A stretch of DNA of 64,000 bases from G025836975 sp048751585 (lineage in GTDB: Bacteria; Pseudomonadota; Gammaproteobacteria; Burkholderiales; Burkholderiaceae_B), in assembly GCF_048751585.1 (NCBI RefSeq), contig NZ_JAZHOB010000005.1, positions 299,631 through 363,630 of the forward strand, read 5' to 3'. A program made the position numbers and the translations under genes. The notes beneath the pieces are model-generated. The model ran no database searches, was not told where the DNA came from, and worked only from the letters and a program-made list of their open reading frames with translations. How positions within the stretch are numbered: the first letter of the stretch is position 1; each line of letters opens with the position of its first letter. This document shows positions 38,559 through 47,431 of the stretch, piece by piece.

Positions 38559-39473
38559 ATGAAGTCCGGTTTGCGCACATGGGCAGTCGCGGCACGCCTT
38601 GCCGCATGCTGCTTCGTGGCGGGCGTTGGGGCATTGGCCCCAACACCCGCGCGGGCTCAGGCCGGACCCATGCAAAGCGATACGGCCCCGACGGCTGAAG
38701 TCCAGCCGCCAGCCGCCCGCGCCATTACCCTGGCGCCGCATATTACCGAGCTGATCTTCGCCGCCGGGGCCGGCGACAAGATCGTGGGAACCGTGTCCAG
38801 CAGCGACTTCCCCGCCCCGGCAAAGGCCATCCCCCGTGTGGGCGACGGGATGAACGCCAATGTCGAAAAGACGCTGGCGCTTCGTCCCGATGTCGCCATC
38901 GCCTGGCTGCCCTCCGGCGCCGCGCAAACGCTGGCTCCGACGCTATCCCGCATGGGCATACCGCTGCTCTACTCCCGGCCGCGGACACTGGACGACATCC
39001 CCGCCGAGATCCTCCGGTTCGGGAAACTGTTCGCCACGGAAAGCACCGCCCTTCCCGCCTCCAAGGCGCTTCAGACGCGCATCGCGGCCTTGCGCACCCG
39101 CCATATCGGCAGCAAGCCCGTTTCTGTGTTCATTGAAGTCGGAACATCGCCCCTATATACGATAGGCAAGGACCCCTTGTTGAATGACGCGCTGCGCCTA
39201 TGCGGCGGTGTGAATATCTACACCGACACCGCGATAGCCGCCCCTCAGATAAATGCCGAAAGTGTGCTGGTCAGGCGGCCAGAGGTCATCATCGCCCCCA
39301 CAGCCAACGGCATTCGCCTGAATGAGGTGCGCAATCGCTGGACCGCCTTGCACCTTCCGGCAGCCCTGAACGGCCATGTATATGGCATCGATCCGGATGC
39401 ATTCTTCCGGCCGGGACCGCGCCTTATCGGCGCCGTGGAAGCGCTTTGCTCCTATCTGGAGCAGGCCCGCTAG
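38559..39473 (+). CDS. btuF: BtuF-like periplasmic cobalamin-binding protein
   Basis: A 304-residue secreted helical-backbone receptor of the BtuF/FhuD class. The signal peptide (about 1-33) ends at ARAQAG. The family stretches are ITLAPHITELIFAAGAGDKIVGTVSSSDFP, LRPDVAIAWLPSG, GIPLLYSRPRTLDDI, VFIEVGTSPLYTIGKDPLLND and HLPAALNGHVYGIDPDAFFRPGPR (quoted in part). It lies four bases after btuB and should share the riboswitch. The partner permease BtuC and ATPase BtuD are not in the window, so import across the inner membrane must use genes elsewhere. Confidence 0.88.
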   Translation: MKSGLRTWAVAARLAACCFVAGVGALAPTPARAQAGPMQSDTAPTAEVQPPAARAITLAPHITELIFAAGAGDKIVGTVSSSDFPAPAKAIPRVGDGMNANVEKTLALRPDVAIAWLPSGAAQTLAPTLSRMGIPLLYSRPRTLDDIPAEILRFGKLFATESTALPASKALQTRIAALRTRHIGSKPVSVFIEVGTSPLYTIGKDPLLNDALRLCGGVNIYTDTAIAAPQINAESVLVRRPEVIIAPTANGIRLNEVRNRWTALHLPAALNGHVYGIDPDAFFRPGPRLIGAVEALCSYLEQAR

Positions 39474-39675
39474 GACCCGTTTACGTTACAGAGGAAACCA
39501 CGCCGGCCTGGCACATTCCCGGCTTGATGCCCGATTCACGGGAAATTATGCAAGCATAGTTTTCTAAAACTGTCTAATTTGTAAAAAAATACGCTTCATG
39601 TAACAATTCATCACCCTAGCGGGAAGGAGGATCGGCGGCCAAGCCGATGGGTTCAACGTTAAGCAGAGAAAAATA
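39474..39675. other. AT-rich leader region before the lipoprotein operon
   Basis: A 202-bp gap with no coding frame. It contains an AT-rich stretch (about 39550-39605) that is the likely promoter of the following three-gene operon, and a perfect 6-bp hairpin ATCGGC/GCCGAT at 39631-39648 in the leader close to the start codon, which could affect translation. The short TTCCCG/CGGGAA repeat at about 39517-39544 may terminate the btuF transcript, but lacks a T-run. Confidence 0.4.
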
Positions 39676-41019
39676 ATGAAAGCACTCTTGGTTACGGGTT
39701 TATTGGCGGTTGCTCTTAGCGGCTGCGCCGTTCCCCAAGCCACCCGAAACTATACGGCGGATCTGAACGCCGGCAATATCCCCGGCGCCACTGAAAACGC
39801 CATCGCGCAAGCCGACGAGAAAGACGGGGCGCCCCGCGACCTGCTTTGGGCTCTAGAGGCTGGAACCCTGCTGCGACACAACGGCTTGTTCGAGCGGTCG
39901 ACCAAAATGCTCGATGGCGCCGAAGAACTCATGAAAGAGGACGACACACGCAATCTGGTGGCCAGCGGAGCCAATCAGACCATGGCCGTGCTGGTCAACG
40001 ACAACGTCATGCCCTACAGCCCCGCCGTGTATGACACCGTCATGCTGAACACCTACAAGGCGCTGAACTTCTGGCAGCAGGGCGACTACGATAATGCACG
40101 CATCGAATGGAACCGCACGGATGACAGGCAGCGGCGCGCCTCCGAGCATTTTGAAAGCGAAATCGACAAGCAGCGCGACGAAATCAAAAAGGAACAGAAC
40201 TCCGACCTGGTCGAGCGCAGCGTTTCCGATTCCAGCGGCGCGCTGAAAGCCGCCGGGGTCGATATCGAGCATTGGGCGCCATACACGGGTTACGTCAACC
40301 CGGCATCGCTGTATCTGCATGGTCTGTACTTCCTGCTCAACGGAGAGAACAAGGCTGACTACGATCGTGCCCATCAAAGCCTGCAGCGCGCCTTCGCTCT
40401 GACCAAGAACAGCCAGGTCAAGGTGGACATGAACGCCGCCAAGCGACCCAAGAAACTGAAGCCGTCCGTCTGGATCGTTTTCGAGAACGGCCTTGCCGCC
40501 CGCAAGGAAGAACGCCGCATCGACCTGCCCCTGTTCCTGGTTACCGGCAATGTGAATTACACCGGCATTGCGCTGCCCATCATGGGCGACGGCCAGCCCG
40601 CCCATCCATACGTGGCGGTGGGCCGCCAACAAAGTCAATTGCTGGCCGACATGGACACCATCATCCGCGGCGAATTCAAGACCAAGTTCAGCGGCATCCT
40701 GATCCGGGAAATCATTCGTGCCACCGCCAAGACCGTAGTCCAGAAACAGTTGAACGACTCCAGCCCGTGGCTGGGCCTGATCGCCGCCGTGGCCCAGGCC
40801 GCCACCACGCAGGCCGACCTGCGCGGCTGGATGACCCTGCCGCAGAACTTCCAGCTATTGAACGTTCCCTACCCGGCCAACAAGCAGGTTGTCCTGAGCT
40901 TTCCCGGCATCGATGACATCACGGTGGATCTACCCGAAAAAAAGCAGCCCATCGTCATCTATGTGCGCGCGCTGAACCCGGCAAGCGCTCCCAGCATCCA
41001 TATGCTGGCTTCCAAATAA
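39676..41019 (+). CDS. COG3014-like outer-membrane lipoprotein with TPR-like helical region
   Basis: A 447-residue lipoprotein; the signal VTGLLAVALSGCAVP puts the acylated Cys at about residue 17. The rest is largely helical in the first half, with LWALEAGTLLRHNGLFERSTKMLDGAEELM and a second YKALNFWQQGDYDNARIEWNRTDDRQR segment reminiscent of tetratricopeptide repeats, followed by a coiled-coil-like Lys/Glu-rich stretch (about 150-180) and a beta-rich second half. It matches the uncharacterised COG3014 family. It is the first gene of a three-gene operon with LpoB-like and CsgG-like proteins, which suggests an envelope complex. Function unknown. Confidence 0.85.
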   Translation: MKALLVTGLLAVALSGCAVPQATRNYTADLNAGNIPGATENAIAQADEKDGAPRDLLWALEAGTLLRHNGLFERSTKMLDGAEELMKEDDTRNLVASGANQTMAVLVNDNVMPYSPAVYDTVMLNTYKALNFWQQGDYDNARIEWNRTDDRQRRASEHFESEIDKQRDEIKKEQNSDLVERSVSDSSGALKAAGVDIEHWAPYTGYVNPASLYLHGLYFLLNGENKADYDRAHQSLQRAFALTKNSQVKVDMNAAKRPKKLKPSVWIVFENGLAARKEERRIDLPLFLVTGNVNYTGIALPIMGDGQPAHPYVAVGRQQSQLLADMDTIIRGEFKTKFSGILIREIIRATAKTVVQKQLNDSSPWLGLIAAVAQAATTQADLRGWMTLPQNFQLLNVPYPANKQVVLSFPGIDDITVDLPEKKQPIVIYVRALNPASAPSIHMLASK

Positions 41020-41041
41020 TCCGTTACCAGCGAGAATCACT

Positions 41042-41656
41042 GTGAATACCAAGCTCCTGCTCTCCAGCCTTGCCCTGACACTGGCGCTTACCGGCTGCGC
41101 CACCACGACTCATTATGTCGACCAGAAAAACGACAAGGTCGCCGTAATGGGCCTGGACTACAAAGACTTCGAAAACGCCGCCAGCGAGATGGTCAACCAG
41201 ATGCTGGCATCGCCTCTGATGGTCCACCCCAAGGCCTCGCAAGGCGGCCGCTATGTCATGGCCGTATCCAATATCGTGAACGACACCACCCAGCGCATCG
41301 ACACGGACCAATTAACCAAGAAAATCCGCATCAGCCTGCTGAATTCCGGCCGCTTCATCGTTACCACCGCCATAGGCGTGAACGGCGCCGAAGACGATAT
41401 GACGCGCAAATCGCGCCAATTGCGGAACTCGAAGATGGTCAATCAAAAGACCGTCAAGAAAGACGGCCGCGTCATCGCGCCCGACTACTCGCTGTCCGGG
41501 AAGATCATCCAGCGCGTCAACCGCGTGAGCAGCCGCACGCAGCAGGTCGATTACTACTTCCAGTTGACCATGACCAACCTGGATGACGGCCTGGCCTACT
41601 GGGAAGGCGAATACCCCATCATCAAGCGCGGCGACAACCGGACGGTGACCTGGTAA
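41042..41656 (+). CDS. LpoB-like lipoprotein (putative penicillin-binding-protein activator)
   Basis: A 204-residue lipoprotein starting at GTG; the lipobox LALTGCATT gives an acylated Cys at about residue 19. The C-terminal domain (about 65-204) has GRYVMAVSNIVNDTTQRIDTDQLTKKIRISLLNSGRF and APDYSLSGKIIQ, the pattern of LpoB/YcfM (PF13036). In E. coli LpoB activates the peptidoglycan synthase PBP1b from the outer membrane. The long disordered linker of LpoB is missing, so the protein may not span the periplasm; a different role within the COG3014/CsgG-like operon is equally possible. Its stop codon overlaps the next start by one base. Confidence 0.85.
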   Translation: MNTKLLLSSLALTLALTGCATTTHYVDQKNDKVAVMGLDYKDFENAASEMVNQMLASPLMVHPKASQGGRYVMAVSNIVNDTTQRIDTDQLTKKIRISLLNSGRFIVTTAIGVNGAEDDMTRKSRQLRNSKMVNQKTVKKDGRVIAPDYSLSGKIIQRVNRVSSRTQQVDYYFQLTMTNLDDGLAYWEGEYPIIKRGDNRTVTW

Positions 41657-43005
41657 TGAAAAAACTCGCTTTCCTGGCGCTGGGCCTGCTGTGGTCGCTA
41701 CAGACGAATGCCGAAATCGTCGTCGTCCAAGCCAAAGGCTATGGCGACACCTATGAACAAGCCGTCGAGTCGGCGCTGGGCGATGCCATCAAGCAGATCA
41801 ACGGCGCCAGCGTGGCTACTCGTTCGGCCAGTCCCAAGGCCTATGCCCAAGTCAAGGACGCCCAGGAAACCCGCACACAGGGCACAGCGGACACCTCGCT
41901 GAAAAAAGAAGCTAAAGAAAGCGGCATGCTTCATGACACGGTGACAGAAAACACCGACACGGCAAAGAGCGTCTTCGACACCACCACGGCCGCATCAGGC
42001 AAGACGACTCTGGAAATCGGCGTGGGAAGCAGCAACGATGTGCGCAGCCAGGGCAAAGTCAAAAGCTATAAAGTGCTTTCCCAGGAGTGCACCGACAAGC
42101 GTTGCGAGGCGGTGCTTGAGGTTTCCATAGAGAAGTTCGAGTACAAGAGCAAGACGGCAAAACTGGAGCGGGACAGCATCAGCGTGGTCGCCACCGGCCG
42201 CCTGCGCAACAGCAAGACCGCCGCGCAGTTGCGCCAGGCCGTCACAGACAAGCTGGTAAAAAGCGGACGCTTCACAGTACTGGATCGGAGCAACGAGGCG
42301 GAGCTTGAAAAGGAACTGAGCTTCCTGGGCAGCGAAAAGGTCTCCGACCAGGAACGGGCGCGCCTGGGCCAGGCGCTGGGTGCCGACTTCATGCTTATAT
42401 TGAACCTGACACAGGCCGGAGTAGCCACCAAGGTCAAGGAAACGCATGTGGACATGACCGGCGAATACAGCCGCGAAGTTTCCCATTCGACCAGCGCCTC
42501 CATGCGCTATTCACTGGTCGAATCCGCCACGCGGGCTGTCAAGTGGTCCGATTCGATGTCCTTCCGCTCCGGCGGCAGCCAGGTCAACGCGGCGATGGAC
42601 AAGTTTCTTGAAAAGGTGGTGGGCGACATCGGCGAAATCGTCAATCCACCCAAAGTAGTCGCCGTGCATAACGGCAAAGTCATCATCAACCGCGGTACCG
42701 GCAGCGCCGCCGCCGGCCAGACCTACGAAATCTATTCGTTGGGCGAAGCCCTGGTCGATCCGGATACCGGTGAAACCCTGGGCGCCGCCGAAGAAAACGT
42801 TGCCACCATCCGAATCGTGGACGTCAAACCCAAGCTGGCCTACGGGGAGATCGTCAAAGGCAGCGCCGATGTCATCGAAAAAGGCGCTATTGCCCGCATG
42901 AAGGCGGCTCCGCCCGCCGCCCCCAAGAAAAAGGCGCCAGCCCGCAAGGCGGCACCTTCGGCATCGGATCAGAATATCGATGCGGCCGGAGGCGTGATCT
43001 TGTAA
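41656..43005 (+). CDS. CsgG-like secreted protein of unknown function
   Basis: A 449-residue protein with a short signal peptide (residues 1-19, ending TNAEIV). The central part (about 180-340) resembles CsgG/FlgT-type periplasmic domains: LRNSKTAAQLRQAVTDKLVKSGRFTVLDRSNEAELEKEL, GQALGADFMLILNLTQA and FLEKVVGDIGE. The C-terminal part has VVAVHNGKVIINRGTGSAAAGQTYEIYSLGE and DPDTGETLGAAEENVATIRIVDV, similar to the FlgT C-terminal domain, ending in a Lys/Ala/Pro-rich tail. No lipobox is present. Overlapping start and stop with the LpoB-like gene show coupling. The combination recalls FlgO/FlgP/FlgT or CsgG-like envelope systems but is not assigned. Confidence 0.8.
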   Translation: MKKLAFLALGLLWSLQTNAEIVVVQAKGYGDTYEQAVESALGDAIKQINGASVATRSASPKAYAQVKDAQETRTQGTADTSLKKEAKESGMLHDTVTENTDTAKSVFDTTTAASGKTTLEIGVGSSNDVRSQGKVKSYKVLSQECTDKRCEAVLEVSIEKFEYKSKTAKLERDSISVVATGRLRNSKTAAQLRQAVTDKLVKSGRFTVLDRSNEAELEKELSFLGSEKVSDQERARLGQALGADFMLILNLTQAGVATKVKETHVDMTGEYSREVSHSTSASMRYSLVESATRAVKWSDSMSFRSGGSQVNAAMDKFLEKVVGDIGEIVNPPKVVAVHNGKVIINRGTGSAAAGQTYEIYSLGEALVDPDTGETLGAAEENVATIRIVDVKPKLAYGEIVKGSADVIEKGAIARMKAAPPAAPKKKAPARKAAPSASDQNIDAAGGVIL

Positions 43006-43038
43006 AGCGGCGCGCGGCCAAATGGATTATTCTTTTAT

Positions 43039-43085
43039 ATTGTCCCGCCGGCCGCTGTACCATTGGCAGCGGCCGGCGGGACAAT
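43039..43085. repeat. Long perfect inverted repeat between CsgG-like gene and thiG
   Basis: Two 19-base perfect arms (43039-43057 and 43067-43085) flank a nine-base loop. The arms are very GC-rich (core CCCGCCGGCCGCTG). No T-run follows on either strand, so it is not a standard intrinsic terminator, yet its position 34 bases after the CsgG-like stop and 57 bases before the thiG start suits a transcript-end stabiliser or a Rho-independent-like stop. Confidence 0.85.
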
Positions 43086-43142
43086 CAACGCCGAAATTCG
43101 TCGCCGCGTTGACGCCACGCCTTAACCATACGCCGCACAATC

Positions 43143-43940
43143 ATGAATCACGCAGACACCTTCACCCTTGCCGGACACAGCTATACGTCACGACTGCTGG
43201 TCGGCACGGGTAAATACAAGGACTTCGAGGAAACCCGCCAGGCCATAGACGCCAGCGGGGCCGAAATCGTCACCGTCGCCATACGCCGCACCAACATCGG
43301 CCAGAACGCCGGCGAACCGAACCTGCTGGATTTCCTGCCGCTCTCCAAGTTCACCATCTTGCCCAATACCGCCGGATGCTATACGGCCGAAGATGCCGTG
43401 CGCACCCTGCGCCTGGCGCGCGAGCTGCTGGATGGCAACGACCTGGTCAAGCTTGAAGTACTGGGCGATAAAGACAATCTTTTCCCCAATATGCCGGAAA
43501 CGCTGGACGCCGCCAGGACACTGGTCCAGGAAGGCTTCAAGGTCATGGTCTATTGCACCGATGACCCCATACAGTGCCGCATGCTGGAAGACATAGGCTG
43601 TGTCGCCGTCATGCCGCTGGCTTCGCTTATCGGTTCGGGCATGGGCATACTGAACCCCTGGAACCTGCGCCTGATCATCGACCAGGCGCAGGTCCCCGTC
43701 CTGGTGGACGCGGGCGTGGGCACCGCATCCGACGCCGCCGTGGCCATGGAGCTTGGCTGCGACGCGATACTGATGAACACCGCCATCTCCGGCGCCCGCA
43801 ATCCCGTGCTCATGGCCAGCGCCATGAAAAAGGCCGTGGAAGCCGGACGGGAAGCCTTCCTGGCCGGACGCGTGCCGCGCAAGTTCTACAGCGCCGACCC
43901 CAGCTCGCCCACTGAAGGCCTGATTCAATCCCGCTCTTAG
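43143..43940 (+). CDS. thiG: Thiazole synthase
   Basis: A 265-residue barrel enzyme that forms the thiazole moiety of thiamine. The motifs are FTLAGHSYTSRLLVGTGKYKDFEETRQAIDASGAEIVTVAIRR (quoted in part), LPNTAGCYTAEDAVRTLRLARE, the catalytic Lys in VKLEVLGD, DPIQCRMLEDIGCVAVMPL and GSGMGILNPWNLRLI. It is followed 17 bases later by thiD. The sulfur carrier ThiS, which usually precedes thiG in Burkholderiales, and ThiO are not in the window, and no TPP riboswitch could be seen upstream. Confidence 0.95.
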   Translation: MNHADTFTLAGHSYTSRLLVGTGKYKDFEETRQAIDASGAEIVTVAIRRTNIGQNAGEPNLLDFLPLSKFTILPNTAGCYTAEDAVRTLRLARELLDGNDLVKLEVLGDKDNLFPNMPETLDAARTLVQEGFKVMVYCTDDPIQCRMLEDIGCVAVMPLASLIGSGMGILNPWNLRLIIDQAQVPVLVDAGVGTASDAAVAMELGCDAILMNTAISGARNPVLMASAMKKAVEAGREAFLAGRVPRKFYSADPSSPTEGLIQSRS

Positions 43941-43957
43941 ACAGGCAAACGCCGCAC

Positions 43958-44788
43958 ATGATTCCCAATACGCTTACCATCGCCGGTGTCGACCCCTCCG
44001 GCGGCGCCGGCATACTGGCCGACATCAAGACCATGAGCGCGCTGGGCGCCTATGGAACCGCCGTCATCGCGGCGCTTACCGCGCAGAACACGCAAGCGGT
44101 CACAGGCATTTCACCCATTCCTCCCGCTTTCGTCGTCGAGCAGATCGACACGCTGTTCGCCGACGTGCGCATCGATGCCGTTAAGATCGGCATGCTGGGC
44201 CAGCAGGCGGTCACGCGCGTGGTGGCCGAGCGCCTGGCGCACTGGAAGCCTGCGCATTTGGTGCTGGATCCGGTCATGGTGGCAAAAAGCGGCGATCATC
44301 TTCTTGAACGCTCCGCCGTGGACGAGCTGCGCGAAAGCCTGTTGCCGCTGGCCACCCTGCTTACACCCAACCTGCCCGAGGCGGGCGTGCTGCTGGGGTC
44401 GTCGCCGGCCGACTCGCTGAAAGAGATGCGCCGCGTTGCCGAGAAATTGCGCAGGCTGCTGAACGATTCCGGCGAGCGCTGGGTCTTTCTCAAGGGCGGC
44501 CACCTGCCCGGCAATGACACCATCGATGTCCTGCACGACGGCGACCGCCTTATCGAGCTTCCCGGGCGGCGCATCGACACCCGCAATACACACGGCACGG
44601 GCTGCACTCTTTCAGCCGCGCTGGCCGCGCTGCTGCCAAGGGTGAACGACGTTCCCGAGGCGGCCCGGCAGGCCAAGGCCTATCTGGTCCAGGCCATTGC
44701 TCGCGCCGACGAGCTGGACGTGGGAAAAGGCCACGGCCCCGTACAGCATTTTCATGCGTGGTGGCCCGCGCCAAGCCCGGGCAAATAA
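43958..44788 (+). CDS. thiD: Hydroxymethylpyrimidine/phosphomethylpyrimidine kinase
   Basis: A 276-residue ribokinase-fold enzyme that supplies the pyrimidine half of thiamine. Visible: LTIAGVDPSGGAGILADIKTMSALGAYG, TAQNTQAVTGISPIPPAFV, AVKIGMLGQQAVTRVVAERL, LVLDPVMVAKSGDHLL and the anion-hole NTHGTGCTLSAALAALL with its catalytic Asp replaced by the usual Cys-type pocket. It follows thiG and precedes the PIMT-like gene by 94 bases. Thiamine-phosphate synthase proper (thiE) is not adjacent; a degenerate ThiE-like domain occurs in the Nudix fusion at 14476. Confidence 0.94.
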   Translation: MIPNTLTIAGVDPSGGAGILADIKTMSALGAYGTAVIAALTAQNTQAVTGISPIPPAFVVEQIDTLFADVRIDAVKIGMLGQQAVTRVVAERLAHWKPAHLVLDPVMVAKSGDHLLERSAVDELRESLLPLATLLTPNLPEAGVLLGSSPADSLKEMRRVAEKLRRLLNDSGERWVFLKGGHLPGNDTIDVLHDGDRLIELPGRRIDTRNTHGTGCTLSAALAALLPRVNDVPEAARQAKAYLVQAIARADELDVGKGHGPVQHFHAWWPAPSPGK

Positions 44789-44882
44789 GCTATAGTAGAC
44801 AAGCTTGGCGCATTCTGCCCTCAAGGCGGCATGGCGACCAATACGCTACCATTCATTACCTTTGTTTTTCTTTGTAGAAGCT

Positions 44883-45563
44883 ATGAACGTTACTGCGCTA
44901 TCAGAAATCGAACAGGCCCGGTTCAATATGGTCGAACAGCAGATCCGGCCTTGGGAAGTCCTTGATACGCGGGTCTTGCAGGCGCTCTTCGAGGTGCAAC
45001 GCGAACGCTATGTACCGGCGCCCATGCAAGGATTGGCTTTTTCCGACGTCGAACTGCCCCTGATCATCAATTCGGTCGATACGCGGGAAAGCATGCTTAC
45101 CCCAAAAGTGGAAGCCCGCCTGGCACAGGAACTGCGGTTAAAGCCCACCGATTGCGTGCTGGAGATCGGCACCGGCTCGGGCTACCAGGCCGCCCTGCTT
45201 GCCAAGCTGGCACAGCAAGTCACCAGCATCGAAGTCGATAGCCGGCTGGCCGCCTTCGCGCTTCAGAATCTGCAACGCAACCAGGTAGGCAACGTCAAGG
45301 TCGAGACCGGCGACGCGCACGCAGGCTGGGGCACGACCGAATACGACGCCATCCTGCTGACCGGTTCCGTCCCCGTCGTGCCCGACGCGCTGAAATATCA
45401 ACTGAGCATCGGCGGACGCCTGGTCGTCGTCGTAGGCCAGAACCCCGTCATGACGGCATGCCGCATCACCCGCAACAGCGCTGCAAGCTTCGACACCGTC
45501 AATCTGTTCGACACGGTCATCAAGCCGCTGCGCGGCGCAACGGTCACTCAGTTCAAGTTCTAG
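44883..45563 (+). CDS. Protein-L-isoaspartate O-methyltransferase-like protein
   Basis: A 226-residue SAM-dependent methyltransferase of the PIMT family. The N-terminal FNMVEQQIRPWEVLD and the SAM motif CVLEIGTGSGYQAALLAKL are typical; further VTSIEVDSRLAAFALQNLQ and YDAILLTGSVP fit the fold. It is closer to the shorter betaproteobacterial homologues that sit before tolC than to canonical Pcm of E. coli; the usual substrate-binding MV.Q...R is present as NMVEQQIRP. The ATG at 44883 was chosen over 44805. The stop codon is immediately followed by the tolC start, so the two are coupled. Substrate uncertain. Confidence 0.87.
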   Translation: MNVTALSEIEQARFNMVEQQIRPWEVLDTRVLQALFEVQRERYVPAPMQGLAFSDVELPLIINSVDTRESMLTPKVEARLAQELRLKPTDCVLEIGTGSGYQAALLAKLAQQVTSIEVDSRLAAFALQNLQRNQVGNVKVETGDAHAGWGTTEYDAILLTGSVPVVPDALKYQLSIGGRLVVVVGQNPVMTACRITRNSAASFDTVNLFDTVIKPLRGATVTQFKF

Positions 45564-46901
45564 ATGCCTAAGGCCCGCTGGCGCGCAAAACTGGGATTCG
45601 CGCTGCTTCTGGCAATCAGCGCGTCGCCGGGCTACACCCAGGATCTACTTCAGATCTGGCAGATGGCGCTGCAACGCGATCCCATCTATGCGGCCAGCCG
45701 CGCCGGCCGCGACGCCGATCAGGAAATCGTCCCGCAAGCCCGCGCGCAGCTATTGCCCTACATCACAGCCAGCGCCGTCGCGGAAGTGGACGATGCCCGA
45801 CGCCTGCAAGGCCTGAACAGCAGTTCCAGCCAACGCCGCGGGCTATGGGCACTGACGCTGGTGCAGCCTTTGTTCGACGCGGGCGCATGGGGAGGCCTGA
45901 AGCGCGCCGAATTCATCGCCAAGTCGGCCGATGTCATCCAGGCCCGAGCCTACCAGGAACTGATACTGCGCGTCTCGCAGGCGTATTTCGATGTCTTGGC
46001 GGCGCAAGACACCTTGCGCGCCCTGCAAGCCCAAAAGTCGGCGGTCGAAACGCAGTTGCGGGCCGCCAAGCAAGGCTTCGAGCTGGGCAGCACCACCATC
46101 ACCGATACGTACGAAGCGCAGGCGCGGCTGGATCTGCTGAATGCCGGCGAGCTGCAGGCCACCAATGTGCTGCAGGTCAGCCAGGACCAATTGGCCAAGA
46201 TCATCAACGAGCGGCCGCAAGAGCTTGCCGAGCTGGCATCCGATACTGTGTTGCCGGCCCCGCAGCCGAACCGCCTGACCGACTGGACCATGCAGTCGTC
46301 CAGCGCCAGCCTGGCCGTTGCACAGGCCGAATTGGCCGCCAAGATCGTCGAGAAGCAGATCGACATCGCCAAGAGCCAGCACTATCCCACGCTGCATCTG
46401 CAAGCCCAGACAGGCAGCGCATCGGACCGGGGCCTGTATTATCCCAATGGCGGTCCGCGCTCGCTGGACAGCACCGTAGGGGTACAGCTTTCGATTCCCA
46501 TTTTCACGGGCGGAGAGATCTCTTCCGTCGTCCGCGAGCAGACATCGCGTCTGCAGCAGGCACGCTACGAACTTGAAAACGCCAAGCGGCAGGCGGTGCA
46601 ATCGACGCAGCAGTATTTTTCGGGGGTGACCTCGGGGCTGGCCCAGATCAAGGCCCTGCAAGCGGCCGAGAAATCCAGCCTGGCGTCCCTGCAAGCCAAC
46701 CAGACAGGCTACGAAGTGGGGGTGCGCATCAACATCGACGTGCTCAATGCCCAGCAGCAGCTGTACGAAACACAGCGCGCCCTGTCGCGCGCGCGGTACG
46801 ATACGCTGATGAACAGCCTGCGGCTAAAAGCCAGCAGCGGCATCCTGAACGATCAGGACATCGTCGCCATCAACCAGTTGCTGTCCACCGGTACTCGCTG
46901 A
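45564..46901 (+). CDS. tolC: TolC family outer-membrane protein
   Basis: A 445-residue outer-membrane channel. Signal peptide residues 1-24 end at SPGYTQD. The two OEP repeats are apparent: LLQIWQMALQRDPIYAASRAGRDAD, QPLFDAGAWGGLKRAEF and then PTLHLQAQTGSASDRG, GVQLSIPIFTGGEISSVVREQ, ETQRALSRARYDTLMNSLRLK. It is not a lipoprotein, unlike the outer-membrane factor of the MdtABC operon, and is separate from any pump gene here, so it can serve type I secretion or several efflux systems. It starts directly after the methyltransferase stop codon (TAG-ATG) and has no ribosome site of its own that stands out. Confidence 0.92.
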   Translation: MPKARWRAKLGFALLLAISASPGYTQDLLQIWQMALQRDPIYAASRAGRDADQEIVPQARAQLLPYITASAVAEVDDARRLQGLNSSSSQRRGLWALTLVQPLFDAGAWGGLKRAEFIAKSADVIQARAYQELILRVSQAYFDVLAAQDTLRALQAQKSAVETQLRAAKQGFELGSTTITDTYEAQARLDLLNAGELQATNVLQVSQDQLAKIINERPQELAELASDTVLPAPQPNRLTDWTMQSSSASLAVAQAELAAKIVEKQIDIAKSQHYPTLHLQAQTGSASDRGLYYPNGGPRSLDSTVGVQLSIPIFTGGEISSVVREQTSRLQQARYELENAKRQAVQSTQQYFSGVTSGLAQIKALQAAEKSSLASLQANQTGYEVGVRINIDVLNAQQQLYETQRALSRARYDTLMNSLRLKASSGILNDQDIVAINQLLSTGTR

Positions 46902-46928
46902 TATCTCCACGCCCGGCCGCTACCTGCG

Positions 46929-47420
46929 CTAACGCCTGATCTTGCCGATCAGCGAGGTCGTGGAACGCTGAAACTCGAAAGGTATCGCCACCGCCCGTCC
47001 GCCCCAGCTTTTCACGCTGGCGGTCTCGGGCAAGGTTTCCATATCGTAGTCGCCGCCCTTGACGATGACATCGGGACGCAGTTGCTCGATCAGCGCCTGG
47101 GGCGTGTCTTCGTCGAACTCGGTCACCATGCTGACGCAGGACAAGGCCGCCAACAAGGCGGCGCGGTCCGCCAGGCAATTCAAAGGACGGTCGTCGCCCT
47201 TGCCCAGGCGGCGGACGGATTCATCGATGTTCAGAGCCACGATCAGGCTGGCGCCCAGTTGGGCGGCCTGGTCCAGATAGGTGACGTGGCCCCGATGCAG
47301 GATATCGAACACGCCGTTGGTGAAGATAAGAGGGCGCGGCAATGCGCCCGCCTTGATCGCCGCCACGCAGTCGTCGCGCGAAAGTATCTTGGATTCGAAA
47401 CGAGCCGGCATACCGTCCAT
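46929..47420 (-). CDS. rfaE2: D-glycero-beta-D-manno-heptose 1-phosphate adenylyltransferase
   Basis: A 163-residue nucleotidyltransferase equal to the C-terminal half of E. coli HldE. The HxGH motif is TNGVFDILHRGHVTYLDQA, with VALNIDESVRRLGKG, RPLNCLADRAALLAALSCVSMVTEFDEDTP and VIVKGGDYDMETLPE completing the pattern. It makes ADP-heptose for lipopolysaccharide inner core. The kinase half (RfaE1/HldA) is not in the window; separate genes are normal in betaproteobacteria. It lies 11 bases from the end of the ferritin-like gene on the same strand. Confidence 0.94.
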   Translation of the reverse strand: MDGMPARFESKILSRDDCVAAIKAGALPRPLIFTNGVFDILHRGHVTYLDQAAQLGASLIVALNIDESVRRLGKGDDRPLNCLADRAALLAALSCVSMVTEFDEDTPQALIEQLRPDVIVKGGDYDMETLPETASVKSWGGRAVAIPFEFQRSTTSLIGKIRR

Positions 47421-47431
47421 GACAGGCGCCG

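Noticed and set aside
43006..43142. TPP riboswitch in front of thiG
   Set aside because: The spacer has the 19-bp hairpin but none of the conserved TPP aptamer sequences, such as CTGAGA, could be seen.
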